From contig JAFXPU010000002.1 in NCBI GenBank assembly GCA_017527675.1, forward strand, positions 70,400-134,399: 64,000 nucleotides of DNA, written 5' to 3'. Under the pieces are notes generated by a model that did not search any database, was not told the origin of the DNA, and was given only the letters and a program-made list of their open reading frames with translations. A program made the translations under genes and the position numbers. This document shows positions 22,449 to 30,540 of the stretch, in pieces. Source of the DNA: Bacilli bacterium (lineage in GTDB: Bacteria; Bacillota_I; Bacilli_A; RF39; UBA660). Position 1 is the first letter of the stretch. Each line of letters starts with the position of its first letter.

Positions 22449-23054
22449 TTAATTAATATGTGTTGTAATTGCAGCACCTGGTCGAGTTTGAACACCTGTA
22501 ATTGTTAAACCAATTGTAAGTGTTTTAGCTGCTTTACCATCAGTAGTATCAGCTGAATCACCATTAGTTGTTTCATATGCCCATTCCCAATAAATTGGTA
22601 CAGCAATACCAGTTGAATCTTTAGATTTGATTTGACCAGTAATTGTACTAGTACCTGGAGTTAATGGAACAGTATGTTGTTCATCTTTATAGAATTTTAA
22701 ATTAGTTGGTTTATCAGCAATTGAATCTAATGCTACAGTAAAGTCAACACCTACTTCACTATTTGGATTAGTTAAAGTAATTGAGAATGAACCAGCAGTA
22801 CCTGGAGCAATTCTTTGTTTTCCATCAACTTTTGCTAATGTAGTTGTATCAGCAGTTGTTGATAAATTAACATCAAATGTAGCTGATCCAGAATTATCGG
22901 TATCAAATGCCCATTTAGCAACTGTTGCAGTTCCAGATTTACTTACTTCGCCTGTATATTTAGCAAATGTTCCTCCTACAAAACCACTTGTTAAACCAAC
23001 TAATAAAAGTAACACCATAAACCCTATTGATTTTTTATTCACTTCTTTCACCAC
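22449..23054 (-). CDS. TasA-like major fibre/matrix protein candidate
   Basis: A 201-residue secreted protein of the TasA/camelysin type. The hydrophobic signal (about residues 10-28) ends GGTFAKYTGEVSKSGTATVA, matching the KYxGxVSKxxTxxVAxW pattern of SipW substrates, with the mature part starting near the A-KY site. The body is Thr/Ala/Ser-rich and beta-like, with APGTAGSFSITLTNPNSEVGVDFTV as in TasA, and ends without a membrane anchor. A strong ribosome site (GGTGGTGAAAG) precedes the start. It follows the larger SipW-like peptidase by 37 bp and is followed by a strong hairpin pair, as expected for a highly expressed subunit. Fibre formation is inferred from the family. Confidence 0.82.
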   Translation of the reverse strand: MVKEVNKKSIGFMVLLLLVGLTSGFVGGTFAKYTGEVSKSGTATVAKWAFDTDNSGSATFDVNLSTTADTTTLAKVDGKQRIAPGTAGSFSITLTNPNSEVGVDFTVALDSIADKPTNLKFYKDEQHTVPLTPGTSTITGQIKSKDSTGIAVPIYWEWAYETTNGDSADTTDGKAAKTLTIGLTITGVQTRPGAAITTHIN

Positions 23055-23091
23055 CTTTCAAATATATATGTAAAATTCCCTGCAGGAAATA

Positions 23092-23724
23092 TTACAACTG
23101 ATTTAAGTTAGAAGAATCATTATCTTCTTGCATCTTAGCTAATTCTTTAGCTTTCTTAAATTCTTCAAATTCTTTTAATTCTGCTTCACTCATTTTTTTC
23201 TCCTTTTTAGAAGATGTCTTATCTTGAATGATGTAGATAAGAACACAAATGATAAATAAAGTCATCATCATAACTGTAAATCCTAATGGTTTTTGAATAA
23301 ATAAAATAAAATTACCTAATTTAGCATATCTTTTAACATATTTTCCTTCGATGTTTTTCTTACATGCTAATTCTTCATCTTTAACGTTGTTACTATCACC
23401 TTTAGTTTCAAAACATTTTTCATTTCCTTTTTTTACCACTTTAATAATTCTGTGAGTAGTAACTAAATTATCTTTATCTCTAAAAGCAATAATATCATTT
23501 TTCTTTAATTTATTAATATCTGTTTTTTTAATAAATATTAAATCCCCTACCATAATATTTGGTTGCATTGAACCAGATAAAACTGCGAATGGTTTATAAC
23601 CAAATACACTTGGAACTCTATTAGGTTTTAATTTTGATTGAGCTATTATATAAATGTTTATTAACAGTATCAATCCAAGTATAGAAATTACTATCCACTT
23701 TAATGTCTTTAAGACTATTTTCAT
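23092..23724 (-). CDS. sipW: signal peptidase I, SipW/ER type (first copy)
   Basis: A 210-residue membrane signal peptidase and first gene of the surface locus. One N-terminal membrane helix (about 8-28), catalytic VLSGSMQPN (Ser52), TTHRIIKV (His91) and ETKGDSNNVKDEE (Asp110, Asp116), then a second helix (about 148-166) and a charged cytoplasmic tail of about 40 residues (KKEKKMSEAELKEFEEFKKA) with coiled-coil character. The Ser/His pair places it in the SipW/ER class. It likely removes the signals of the TasA-like protein immediately downstream and perhaps of the giant adhesin. The tail, absent from the second copy, is an unusual addition. A separate promoter lies upstream (23791-23820). 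Confidence 0.92.
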   Translation of the reverse strand: MKIVLKTLKWIVISILGLILLINIYIIAQSKLKPNRVPSVFGYKPFAVLSGSMQPNIMVGDLIFIKKTDINKLKKNDIIAFRDKDNLVTTHRIIKVVKKGNEKCFETKGDSNNVKDEELACKKNIEGKYVKRYAKLGNFILFIQKPLGFTVMMMTLFIICVLIYIIQDKTSSKKEKKMSEAELKEFEEFKKAKELAKMQEDNDSSNLNQL

Positions 23725-23790
23725 ATGTACCTCGTTTCTTAATAAATGGGTTTTTCGACCCTATACACACTCATCTATTATATATAATAT

Positions 23791-23820
23791 ATTGTACCAT
23801 AATTCGACAAAAAAAGACAA
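23791..23820 (-). promoter_or_regulatory. sigma-A-type promoter for the sipW/tasA-like locus
   Basis: On the minus strand: -35 TTGTCT (23815-23820), an 18-bp spacer and -10 TACAAT (23791-23796), about 70 bp upstream of the first SipW-like gene. The NUDIX terminator lies just upstream, so the surface locus is a separate transcription unit. Confidence 0.6.
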
Positions 23821-23852
23821 GTTTTTGACCTCTTCTAAAAATATTTTTTAAA

Positions 23853-23880
23853 TAAAAAAAATAGTAAGTTACCTTACTAC
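23853..23880 (-). terminator. intrinsic terminator after NUDIX gene
   Basis: Minus-strand hairpin TAGTAAG-GTAA-CTTACTA followed by a U-tract; it overlaps the stop codon of the NUDIX gene and insulates it from the surface locus. Confidence 0.8.
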
Positions 23881-24303
23881 ATTTTTTAATAAATAATCCA
23901 TGGTTATTTTTATATCAGGAAAGCAATCTATATGATCTAATTCTTCTCTTGAAAACCATGCAATATCGTCACTTTCTTCTTGATTTAAAACTTCATCTGT
24001 ACTGTGATTTGGGACAGCAGCATAAATAATATCAACATGAGTTTCACCATTAGAGTGTCTATTTTTTTGAATTCCTAAAGGACGAATATAATCTTCTTCA
24101 CGAGGAAAATGATCACCTAATAATTTAACTCTTAAGCCAGTTTCTTCATAAGCTTCTCTTAAAGCAGCATCTTCAGGAGTTTCATCATATTCAATATGTC
24201 CACCTGGTTGAGTCCATCTTCTATTTTTTTTGTGTTTTACTAATAGTATTTTTTTATTTTCAGGATTAATTATAAATACTGAAGCACAAAAATGTTTTGC
24301 CAT
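23869..24303 (-). CDS. NUDIX hydrolase
   Basis: A 144-residue single-domain NUDIX hydrolase with the full signature GX5EX7REUXEEXGU at residues 35-57 (GHIEYDETPEDAALREAYEETGL). Such enzymes cleave a nucleoside-diphosphate bond with Mg2+ bound by the REXXEE glutamates. The substrate cannot be told from sequence; the protein is cytosolic, of normal length, and the RRWTQPGGH segment is common in the MutT/ADP-ribose-like branch. It follows the DUF421 gene by 47 bp in the same direction and ends in its own terminator. Confidence 0.9.
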   Translation of the reverse strand: MAKHFCASVFIINPENKKILLVKHKKNRRWTQPGGHIEYDETPEDAALREAYEETGLRVKLLGDHFPREEDYIRPLGIQKNRHSNGETHVDIIYAAVPNHSTDEVLNQEESDDIAWFSREELDHIDCFPDIKITMDYLLKNVVR

Positions 24304-24350
24304 ATCATCACCATAATAATTATAACAAATTAAATAATAAAGAAAATAGT

Positions 24351-25055
24351 TTATTCAAAAATATCAGCATATTTGACATTATTTTTTTCAAATACACTTA
24401 GCTTTTTATTTGAATCAACGGTACATAAAAATATTTTTTTATAGTCTGTAAAACCTAATGCTTCTAAATTGTGTTTTAACCAATCATTATCTAAACCTAA
24501 ATTACTTAAATTATGTTTCATAATATTTCCATCTATAATAACGTTGGCACATAATCCTGATGACGTTCCATTAATAGCCATATCTTGATTAGTTACAGGT
24601 TTATATTTAGCAAATGGTAAAAAACTAATATGACCATTAGTTTCTAAAACTGCATATTCAATTTCTTTTAAATCAAAATAACCATTTATACGAGCTTCTT
24701 CTAATACTTCATTTAAATCCACATTAGCTTTTTTCATATTTAATTTTAGTATTTTACCTTTATTAATAATAACTGTTGGTTTACCCATAAAAAATCTTCT
24801 TAAACGCATGCTTTTTATACTTAAATATGATACTAAATATGACACTAAACCAAATAAAAATACAGCATATACTCCATTAACTTCATTTGCTTCAAAATTA
24901 ATAGTCATTTCAGCTGCAAAATTACCTATTGAAATACCTATTACATAATCAAATACTCCCATTTCAGATACTTGTTTTTTACCTAACATTTTAGTAACTA
25001 AAAAAAGTATTATCAAAGAAATAATACCACGATATGTAACTTGTAATAGATCCAT
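24351..25055 (-). CDS. DUF421 (YetF/YdfR-type) membrane protein
   Basis: A 234-residue protein with three N-terminal transmembrane segments (about residues 8-24, 38-55 and 60-80) and a conserved soluble DUF421 domain (GKPTVIINKGKI...LEEARINGYFDLKEIEYAVLETNG). Paralogues in Bacillus (YetF, YdfR, YdfS, YrbG) are spore or cell-envelope membrane proteins; some are spore germinant-receptor related. The final third (about 185-234) is a second small domain. Its exact function is not known. It lies between rpmE and the NUDIX gene, 47-bp gaps, same strand. Confidence 0.88.
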   Translation of the reverse strand: MDLLQVTYRGIISLIILFLVTKMLGKKQVSEMGVFDYVIGISIGNFAAEMTINFEANEVNGVYAVFLFGLVSYLVSYLSIKSMRLRRFFMGKPTVIINKGKILKLNMKKANVDLNEVLEEARINGYFDLKEIEYAVLETNGHISFLPFAKYKPVTNQDMAINGTSSGLCANVIIDGNIMKHNLSNLGLDNDWLKHNLEALGFTDYKKIFLCTVDSNKKLSVFEKNNVKYADIFE

Positions 25056-25080
25056 ATAATCACCAATTATATTATGGTCA

Positions 25081-25109
25081 AAAAAAAATTAGAAATACCT
25101 TTCTAATTT
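25081..25109 (-). terminator. intrinsic terminator of rpmE
   Basis: Minus-strand AAAATTAGAAA-GGTA-TTTCTAATTTT stem followed by a run of U; it includes the rpmE stop codon (25103-25105). Confidence 0.85.
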
Positions 25110-25321
25110 TCTTTTTTATCAAATCCATATTTTTTATTGAATTTTTCAACACGTCCTGCTTTAGAAGTATTAGCACCTTCTTTTCCACCTTTGAAGAATG
25201 GATGACATTCATTACAAACTTCTAAGTGTAATTCTTCTTTATTTGATAATACAGTGAATGTATTACCGCAAGCGCATGTTACTTTAGTTTCAACATATTC
25301 TGGATGAATATTTTTCTTCAT
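25103..25321 (-). CDS. rpmE: 50S ribosomal protein L31 (zinc-binding form)
   Basis: A 72-residue L31. Zinc ligands are Cys16 and Cys18 (TCACGN) and Cys36 and Cys39 (EVCNECHPF), so this is the C+ (RpmE) type rather than the zinc-free YtiA form. It helps bridge the two ribosomal subunits. In B. subtilis rpmE follows fba-tal-murAB-glpX-rho; here fba and murA are upstream but glpX and rho are missing from this stretch, replaced by a BI-1 gene and a small secreted protein gene. A hairpin terminator overlaps the stop codon. Confidence 0.96.
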   Translation of the reverse strand: MKKNIHPEYVETKVTCACGNTFTVLSNKEELHLEVCNECHPFFKGGKEGANTSKAGRVEKFNKKYGFDKKEN

Positions 25322-25409
25322 AACTTACTCTCCTTCCGCCATGACAAACTTTTGCCATAGAAATTCAATGCTATTTCATTTTAACAAATTTTATTTCATT
25401 TTGCAATAC

Positions 25410-26093
25410 TTAATCTCTTCTTTTTCCAAATAGTTCTAATAAACGTATAAAAATGTTAATAAAATCTAAATATATTTGGAAAGCGCCATATATAGCTAGG
25501 TTTTCTTCATTAATATTTCCATACATTCCTCTTTTAATTACTTGAATGTCATATGCCATATAACCAATAAAAATTACTAATGATAAAATGCATATTCCAA
25601 GATTAAAGGCATCACTACCAATAAAAATATTTATAATACTTGCTATGATTACAGCAATTAATGCCATAAATAAGAATGTTCCAAGTTTAGTTAAATCTAT
25701 TTTTGTATAATATCCAATAAGTCCAAATATTAAACAAACAATTGATGTAATACCAAATACAAACATAATTGATTCTAATTCATAAATAATAAAGATTACT
25801 GAAAAAGTTAATCCAGTTAGACCTGCATATAAAAGATACAATGTTTTAGCAACTAATGGATTCATTTTACGTATTCTAGCACTTAATACAATACATAATA
25901 CTATTTCAACAATAGCTATTATTAAGAATGTTGAATTTTTATGAATATTTTCTACCATTATTTCATTTGAAGAAACATAGTAACCTACACCAAATGTAAC
26001 TAATAAACCAATAAACATCCATAAAAATATTTTAGCAAATATTTTATTATTATCATAATTTTCTACCATATTCATATTGTCCATTTTTTTCAC
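25410..26093 (-). CDS. Bax inhibitor-1/YetJ family membrane protein
   Basis: A 227-residue seven-helix membrane protein of the BI-1 (UPF0005) family; YetJ of B. subtilis is a pH-sensitive Ca2+ leak channel. The C-terminal signature AIYGAFQIYLDFINIFIRLLELFG is diagnostic, and the AYDIQVIKRGMYGN segment holds the conserved Asp. Its start codon overlaps the stop of the upstream 146-residue gene by four bases (ATGA), so the two are probably co-translated. Length is normal for the family. Confidence 0.9.
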   Translation of the reverse strand: MKKMDNMNMVENYDNNKIFAKIFLWMFIGLLVTFGVGYYVSSNEIMVENIHKNSTFLIIAIVEIVLCIVLSARIRKMNPLVAKTLYLLYAGLTGLTFSVIFIIYELESIMFVFGITSIVCLIFGLIGYYTKIDLTKLGTFLFMALIAVIIASIINIFIGSDAFNLGICILSLVIFIGYMAYDIQVIKRGMYGNINEENLAIYGAFQIYLDFINIFIRLLELFGKRRD

Positions 26094-26530
26094 CTCATTG
26101 TTATTATATCATATTTTTTTGCTAATATCATAACTTTTTCATTAGTATAATTTGCTATATCATTTTGATTATTTAAAAGTCTAATAATTATTCTTTCTTT
26201 AGAATATAAACGCATTAAAATAAGCAATTTTTCTAAATCAGAAATATTGGTATATGTACAATTATAGTTCTCACAATTAATTAAATTATTTAAATCTAAA
26301 TAAATAGTGGAAGATTTTACTAAAATATTTTGAATATTACGATTGTCAATTGTTTTATTGTTTTTAATATCATTTATAATATCAGTTACACGTGTATTAT
26401 TATACTTATATATATAGTTACCATTAATAGTATTACCTAAAGAAAAAACAAGAGGTTTTTGATAGGAAAATTTATTGTAGATAGTTATAATTAATACAAT
26501 AATAATAAAAACATTTATAATTCTTTTCAT
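26090..26530 (-). CDS. hypothetical membrane-anchored extracytoplasmic protein
   Basis: A 146-residue protein I do not recognise. It begins with a Lys/Arg-positive start and one hydrophobic helix (about residues 4-20, INVFIIIVLIITI), then a polar Asn/Ile/Tyr-rich body with two Cys (CENYNC, about residue 86) that could form a disulfide. No conserved motif is seen. It overlaps the BI-1 gene by four bases downstream and lies 36 bp after the murA gene and its terminator, so BI-1 is its only likely operon partner. Confidence 0.65.
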   Translation of the reverse strand: MKRIINVFIIIVLIITIYNKFSYQKPLVFSLGNTINGNYIYKYNNTRVTDIINDIKNNKTIDNRNIQNILVKSSTIYLDLNNLINCENYNCTYTNISDLEKLLILMRLYSKERIIIRLLNNQNDIANYTNEKVMILAKKYDIITMR

Positions 26531-26540
26531 TTTATCACCT

Positions 26541-26565
26541 AAAAAAAATAGCCTAAGCTATTTTT
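26541..26565 (-). terminator. intrinsic terminator of murA
   Basis: Minus-strand AAAAATAGC-TTAG-GCTATTTTT stem with flanking U-tract, directly after the murA stop. Confidence 0.85.
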
Positions 26566-26566
26566 A

Positions 26567-27820
26567 TTATATTTCTTCAATTTCTAATTTAGCACCAACA
26601 CTATTCAATTTTTCAACAATATTTTCATATCCTCTTAAAATAAATTCAACATTATTAACAATTGTTGTACCTTTTGCTTTCAATCCAGCTAGTACTAAAC
26701 AAGCTCCTGCTCTTAAATCGGTTGCTGTTACTTCTTTTCCAATTAATTCAGTTGGTCCATTAACATATATTTTTCTTCCATCTATTTTAATATCAGCACC
26801 CATTTCATTTAAATATGGAATATTTTTAAAACGATTTTCATAAATTGTTTCTTCAAGTTCAGATAATCCTGTTAGTTGTGTTAATAATGGAGTTAATGGT
26901 TGTTGCAAATCTGTTGCAAAACCAGGATAACCTAATGTTTTAACTTTAACACTTTTTAAATTATCTGAGCGTGATACAATTACATTATCTATATTAACCT
27001 CAATAGGTACTCCCATTTCCTTCAATTTTAAAATCAACATTTCTATATGTTCAGGTATTATTTGATCAATTTTTAAATTATTACCCATTAAAGCACCAGC
27101 TATAACATAAGTTCCAGCTTCAATACGATCAGGTATTACCTCAATAAAGGCTTTTAATAGATATTCAACACCCTCAATTTTTATTTCACTAGTACCAGCA
27201 CCAGTTATTTTAGCACCCATATTGTTTAAGAAAGTAGCTAAATTAACTATTTCTGGTTCTTTAGCTGCATTTTCAATTGTTGTTATACCTTTTGCACGAA
27301 CAGCAACTAAAATTGTATTAACTGTTGCACCTACACTAGGCATATCTAAATATACATGTCCACCAATTAGTTCCTTAGCATGAACTGTGTATTTAGTACC
27401 ATTTACTTCTACTTCAGCTCCTAAAGCCTTAAATCCTTTTATAGTTTGATCAATTGGTCTTGCTCCTATGGAACACCCACCTGGAAAATGCATCTCAACA
27501 TGTTTATATTTACCTAATAGAGCAGACATGAAGTAATATGAAGCTCTTAATTTAGATGAAATTTCATCTGGTATTTCCTTATTATCTACAGTAGTTGGAT
27601 CTATTTTAATTGATGAACCATTTTTTTCAACAGTAGCTCCTAAATGAACTAATATTTCTTCCAAATCATCTATATCTGAAATATTAGGAATATTATCTAT
27701 TTCTACTGGTTCATCACATAATAATGAAGCTGGTACTAAGGCTACTGCCGCATTTTTAGCTCCACTTATTTTTATTGTTCCCTCTAATACTCTTTCTCCT
27801 TCGATTTTAATTCTCTTCAT
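26567..27820 (-). CDS. murA: UDP-N-acetylglucosamine 1-carboxyvinyltransferase MurA
   Basis: First committed step of peptidoglycan synthesis: transfers enolpyruvate from PEP to UDP-GlcNAc. A 417-residue protein of normal length, with the substrate-binding Lys/Asn in SGAKNAAVA (Lys22, Asn23) and the catalytic Cys116 in FPGGCSIGARPID, so it should be fosfomycin-sensitive (inference from the Cys). The gene follows fba and precedes rpmE, like the murAB position in B. subtilis. Its presence shows that this AT-rich organism makes a cell wall, unlike true mollicutes. Confidence 0.97.
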   Translation of the reverse strand: MKRIKIEGERVLEGTIKISGAKNAAVALVPASLLCDEPVEIDNIPNISDIDDLEEILVHLGATVEKNGSSIKIDPTTVDNKEIPDEISSKLRASYYFMSALLGKYKHVEMHFPGGCSIGARPIDQTIKGFKALGAEVEVNGTKYTVHAKELIGGHVYLDMPSVGATVNTILVAVRAKGITTIENAAKEPEIVNLATFLNNMGAKITGAGTSEIKIEGVEYLLKAFIEVIPDRIEAGTYVIAGALMGNNLKIDQIIPEHIEMLILKLKEMGVPIEVNIDNVIVSRSDNLKSVKVKTLGYPGFATDLQQPLTPLLTQLTGLSELEETIYENRFKNIPYLNEMGADIKIDGRKIYVNGPTELIGKEVTATDLRAGACLVLAGLKAKGTTIVNNVEFILRGYENIVEKLNSVGAKLEIEEI

Positions 27821-27866
27821 ATATACCTCCTGCTTTAATATATGATTTTTATTTTTTTATGTTCTT

Positions 27867-28676
27867 TTAAAATAATGATAATTTTTCTTTTATACATTCT
27901 TTTAAAGCTTGTTCACCAAAACCTATTACTTTACGTGGATCATAAACATTAGGATTTTCAGCAATCCCTTTTCTAACACCATTATACCACGCTAATTGTA
28001 AATCCGTATTAATATTTATTTTACTAACACCTAAACTAACACATTTTTTAAGCATTGGCTCATTAATACCAGAAGCACCATGTAATACTATTGGCTTATT
28101 TATATTTTCTTTAATACTTTTTAATAAATCAAAATCTAAATTAACTTCACCTTGATAAATACCATGAATATTTCCAATAGAAGCTGCTAAGATATCTACA
28201 TTTGCATTTTTAACATATTTGATGCAATCATTTAAATCAGCATGTGAACCTTCTTTGATTGGTCCAATTTCACCTTCTACTAAAATATCACGTCCATTAA
28301 TGTAATTAATTAATTCATTTGTATATTTTATATTTTCCTCAACACTATGTGATGAATAATCTAGCATAATAGATGTAAATCCAGCATCAATTGCTTTTTT
28401 ACATTCTTCTATATCACTTGCATGATCAAAATGTATAGAAACAGGTATTGTAATATTTAAACTATCTAGCAAATTTGTTACCATACTATACACATTTTTA
28501 TAACCACACATATATTTAGCAGCAGAAGAACTTACACCCAATATAACTGGTTTACTCTGATTATTACATTCTTCTAGAATGTATTTAATCCACTCTAAAT
28601 TATTAATGTTAAATTGATAAATTGCTTTACCATTTAAATAAGCATCTTTTAGTTGTTCTTTCATACTAACAAGCAT
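27867..28676 (-). CDS. fba: class II fructose-bisphosphate aldolase
   Basis: Glycolytic zinc-dependent aldolase, 269 residues. Family motifs are the start MLVSMKEQL..., QFNINNLEW, IHFDHASD (zinc His, catalytic Asp), LVEGEIGPIKEG, VLHGASGI and KININTDLQLAW. The start at 28674-28676 matches the MPLVSM N-terminus of B. subtilis FbaA. It is slightly shorter than FbaA (285). The 46-bp gap to murA suggests one operon, as in B. subtilis. Confidence 0.93.
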   Translation of the reverse strand: MLVSMKEQLKDAYLNGKAIYQFNINNLEWIKYILEECNNQSKPVILGVSSSAAKYMCGYKNVYSMVTNLLDSLNITIPVSIHFDHASDIEECKKAIDAGFTSIMLDYSSHSVEENIKYTNELINYINGRDILVEGEIGPIKEGSHADLNDCIKYVKNANVDILAASIGNIHGIYQGEVNLDFDLLKSIKENINKPIVLHGASGINEPMLKKCVSLGVSKININTDLQLAWYNGVRKGIAENPNVYDPRKVIGFGEQALKECIKEKLSLF

Positions 28677-28712
28677 ATTATCACCTATATAAATTATATT
28701 ATTAATCTAAAA

Positions 28713-28756
28713 ATATGCCTAGATAGTTTTCTTTATTTTTCATATCATAGGCATAT
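28713..28756 (-). terminator. possible terminator between spoIIR and fba
   Basis: Inverted repeat ATATGCCTA (28713-28721) and TAGGCATAT (28748-28756) with a long 26-base loop and an adjacent U-rich stretch on the minus strand. The long loop makes it a weak candidate. Confidence 0.45.
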
Positions 28757-28764
28757 ATTTTACA

Positions 28765-29280
28765 CTATTTAAAATACTTATTAATTATCTCACTTACATA
28801 TGTTGTATACTCAACGTCACTATATTCTTTGCCCTCAAGTAAACATAAGGGAGGAAATAAAACACACCACCAATTATCACCTAAGCCATCTCCTAGAGTA
28901 ATTAAAAGAGAATCATAGTATCCTTCATCATATGTTATACCCTTATATTCTTTTTTAGGAAAGTAATTTTTTCCAAAATTAATACTATAGGTTTCTTGAT
29001 TATTTAAAGATAGTTCAATATTATTTTTTATATTATCCATATTATTTATAATAGTAGTTTTGGCTTCAGCAGGATTTTTATCATTTATTAGTATTTTATA
29101 TAAATAGGGTTCTAAATTATTCTTTACTTTTAATTTTAATTCTTGATCTTGAGGTAAATTGGAATTAGCAAGTACTCTAATTCTAATAGCTGATGCTGGT
29201 ATTATATTTTTCTTTTCTAAATAAGAACTAATAAAAACATAAATAACTATTGGAATAAGTAGGAATAATATTTTTTTCAT
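28765..29280 (-). CDS. spoIIR: stage II sporulation protein R (SpoIIR)
   Basis: A 171-residue secreted protein. In sporulating Bacilli and Clostridia it is made in the forespore and triggers SpoIIGA to process pro-sigma-E in the mother cell. Diagnostic blocks are ASAIRIRVLANSNLPQDQE (about 29-47), NFGKNYFPKKEYKGITYDEG and GDGLGDNWWCVLFPPLCLL (about 130-148). The signal/membrane segment is at about 3-18. Length and motifs are intact, so the gene is not an obvious relic. It lies between rlmH and fba. With bofA and ricT in the same window it argues for at least part of a sporulation pathway. Confidence 0.92.
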   Translation of the reverse strand: MKKILFLLIPIVIYVFISSYLEKKNIIPASAIRIRVLANSNLPQDQELKLKVKNNLEPYLYKILINDKNPAEAKTTIINNMDNIKNNIELSLNNQETYSINFGKNYFPKKEYKGITYDEGYYDSLLITLGDGLGDNWWCVLFPPLCLLEGKEYSDVEYTTYVSEIINKYFK

Positions 29281-29323
29281 TTTATCACCAATTAAGTTAT
29301 GTTACTTATTTTTCTTTTTTATA

Positions 29324-29354
29324 CAAAAAAAGAGTCTTATTTATGATAAGACTC
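29324..29354 (-). terminator. intrinsic terminator of rlmH
   Basis: Minus-strand GAGTCTTAT-CATAA-ATAAGACTC stem (29332-29340 with 29346-29354) followed by a U-tract; it includes the rlmH stop. Confidence 0.88.
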
Positions 29355-29792
29355 ATTATTTATTATTTTATATGCTCGATATATTTGCTCTAAAAGAATT
29401 ATTCTAAATAATTGATGGGGAAATGTTAATTTAGAAAATGATAGTTTATAATTACTTCTAGATTTAACATCATCATCTAGTCCATATGAACCACCTATGA
29501 TAAAGGTTAAATTAGAATTAGTAGTTAAAGTCTTATCAATTAAATCTTTAAATTCAATTGAATCTAAACTTTTTCCATCTATTTCTAAAGTAATAACAAA
29601 ATCTTTATCATTTATTTTTTTTAATATTTCTTCACTTTCTAATTTCTTGATGTTATCAATACTACCAATATCATAATCCTTACACTCAATTATTTCTAAT
29701 TTAGTATATTTTGATAATCTTTTTTGATATTCATTTATGGCATCTATGAAGAATTTTTCTTTAATTTTTCCTACACATATTATTTTTATCAT
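29337..29792 (-). CDS. rlmH: 23S rRNA (pseudouridine-1915-N3)-methyltransferase RlmH
   Basis: SPOUT-class methyltransferase, 151 residues (typical 155-160), that modifies helix 69 of 23S rRNA. Seen: MIKIICVGKIKEKF start, ITLEIDGKSLDS, the knot/SAM loop FIIGGSYGLDDDV and the conserved end SFSKLTFPHQLFRIILLEQIYRAYKI. It overlaps the upstream walJ by four bases; walJ-rlmH proximity is conserved in Bacilli. Confidence 0.97.
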   Translation of the reverse strand: MIKIICVGKIKEKFFIDAINEYQKRLSKYTKLEIIECKDYDIGSIDNIKKLESEEILKKINDKDFVITLEIDGKSLDSIEFKDLIDKTLTTNSNLTFIIGGSYGLDDDVKSRSNYKLSFSKLTFPHQLFRIILLEQIYRAYKIINNESYHK

Positions 29793-30538
29793 ATTTCAAA
29801 TAACTCCGATTTTTCATTTTGACGAGCAATTGATATTCTAACAGTTTTATCTAATTTACTTTTTAAAGTATTATATGCTAGTTCTTCTGTATTATTTTCT
29901 TCACTTAAATGAGCTAGAACTACTTCTTTAGTATCATTACCTATTAACTTAGTTAAATAATAAGAAGAATCCTCATTAGATAAATGTCCTTTATCACTTA
30001 ATATTCTTATTTTAATATGATGTGGATATTTAGGATTATTCATTAATTTTTCAACATCATGATTACTTTCAAATATATATAGTGATCTATTTTTTAAAAT
30101 ATCAAAATAATTTTTATTAATGTAACCAGTATCTGTTATATATACCATTGAAGATTTATCTTCTTCAATAATAAATCCTTTAATATCAGTTACATCGTGA
30201 GATAACTTAATTTCACTTATTTTAATATCAGTTATATCATCTAAATTATCTAATACATCATAATCATCTTTATTTAATTTTGCTTCTTTAATAATTTTAT
30301 CTGATATATATACTTTAGGATGATATTTTTTATTGAATACTTTTAATCCACCCGTATGATCTGTATGTGCATGAGTTATTAAAACTAAATCTATGCTTTT
30401 AGGATCAATACCAATTTCTTTTAAATTTGTTTCAATATATAAAGTAGTAACACCAATATCAATTAAAATATTGTGATTTTTAGTTTGAATAAATGTGGAA
30501 TTGCCTTTACTACCACTTGCCAAATTACATACTTTCAT
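29789..30538 (-). CDS. walJ: MBL-fold metallohydrolase WalJ (YycJ)
   Basis: A 249-residue metallo-beta-lactamase-fold hydrolase, with LASGSKGNSTFI at the start and the zinc motif THAHTDHTGG (about residues 56-65). YycJ/WalJ proteins are linked to DNA processing (5'-exonuclease activity reported for Bacillus and related ones) and to coordinating cell division with replication. I choose the ATG at 30536-30538, which has a GAGG ribosome site; an in-frame upstream ATG at 30565 lies inside the previous gene. walRK and the yycHI genes, normally next to it, are not in the window. Confidence 0.9.
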   Translation of the reverse strand: MKVCNLASGSKGNSTFIQTKNHNILIDIGVTTLYIETNLKEIGIDPKSIDLVLITHAHTDHTGGLKVFNKKYHPKVYISDKIIKEAKLNKDDYDVLDNLDDITDIKISEIKLSHDVTDIKGFIIEEDKSSMVYITDTGYINKNYFDILKNRSLYIFESNHDVEKLMNNPKYPHHIKIRILSDKGHLSNEDSSYYLTKLIGNDTKEVVLAHLSEENNTEELAYNTLKSKLDKTVRISIARQNEKSELFEI

Positions 30539-30540
30539 AT

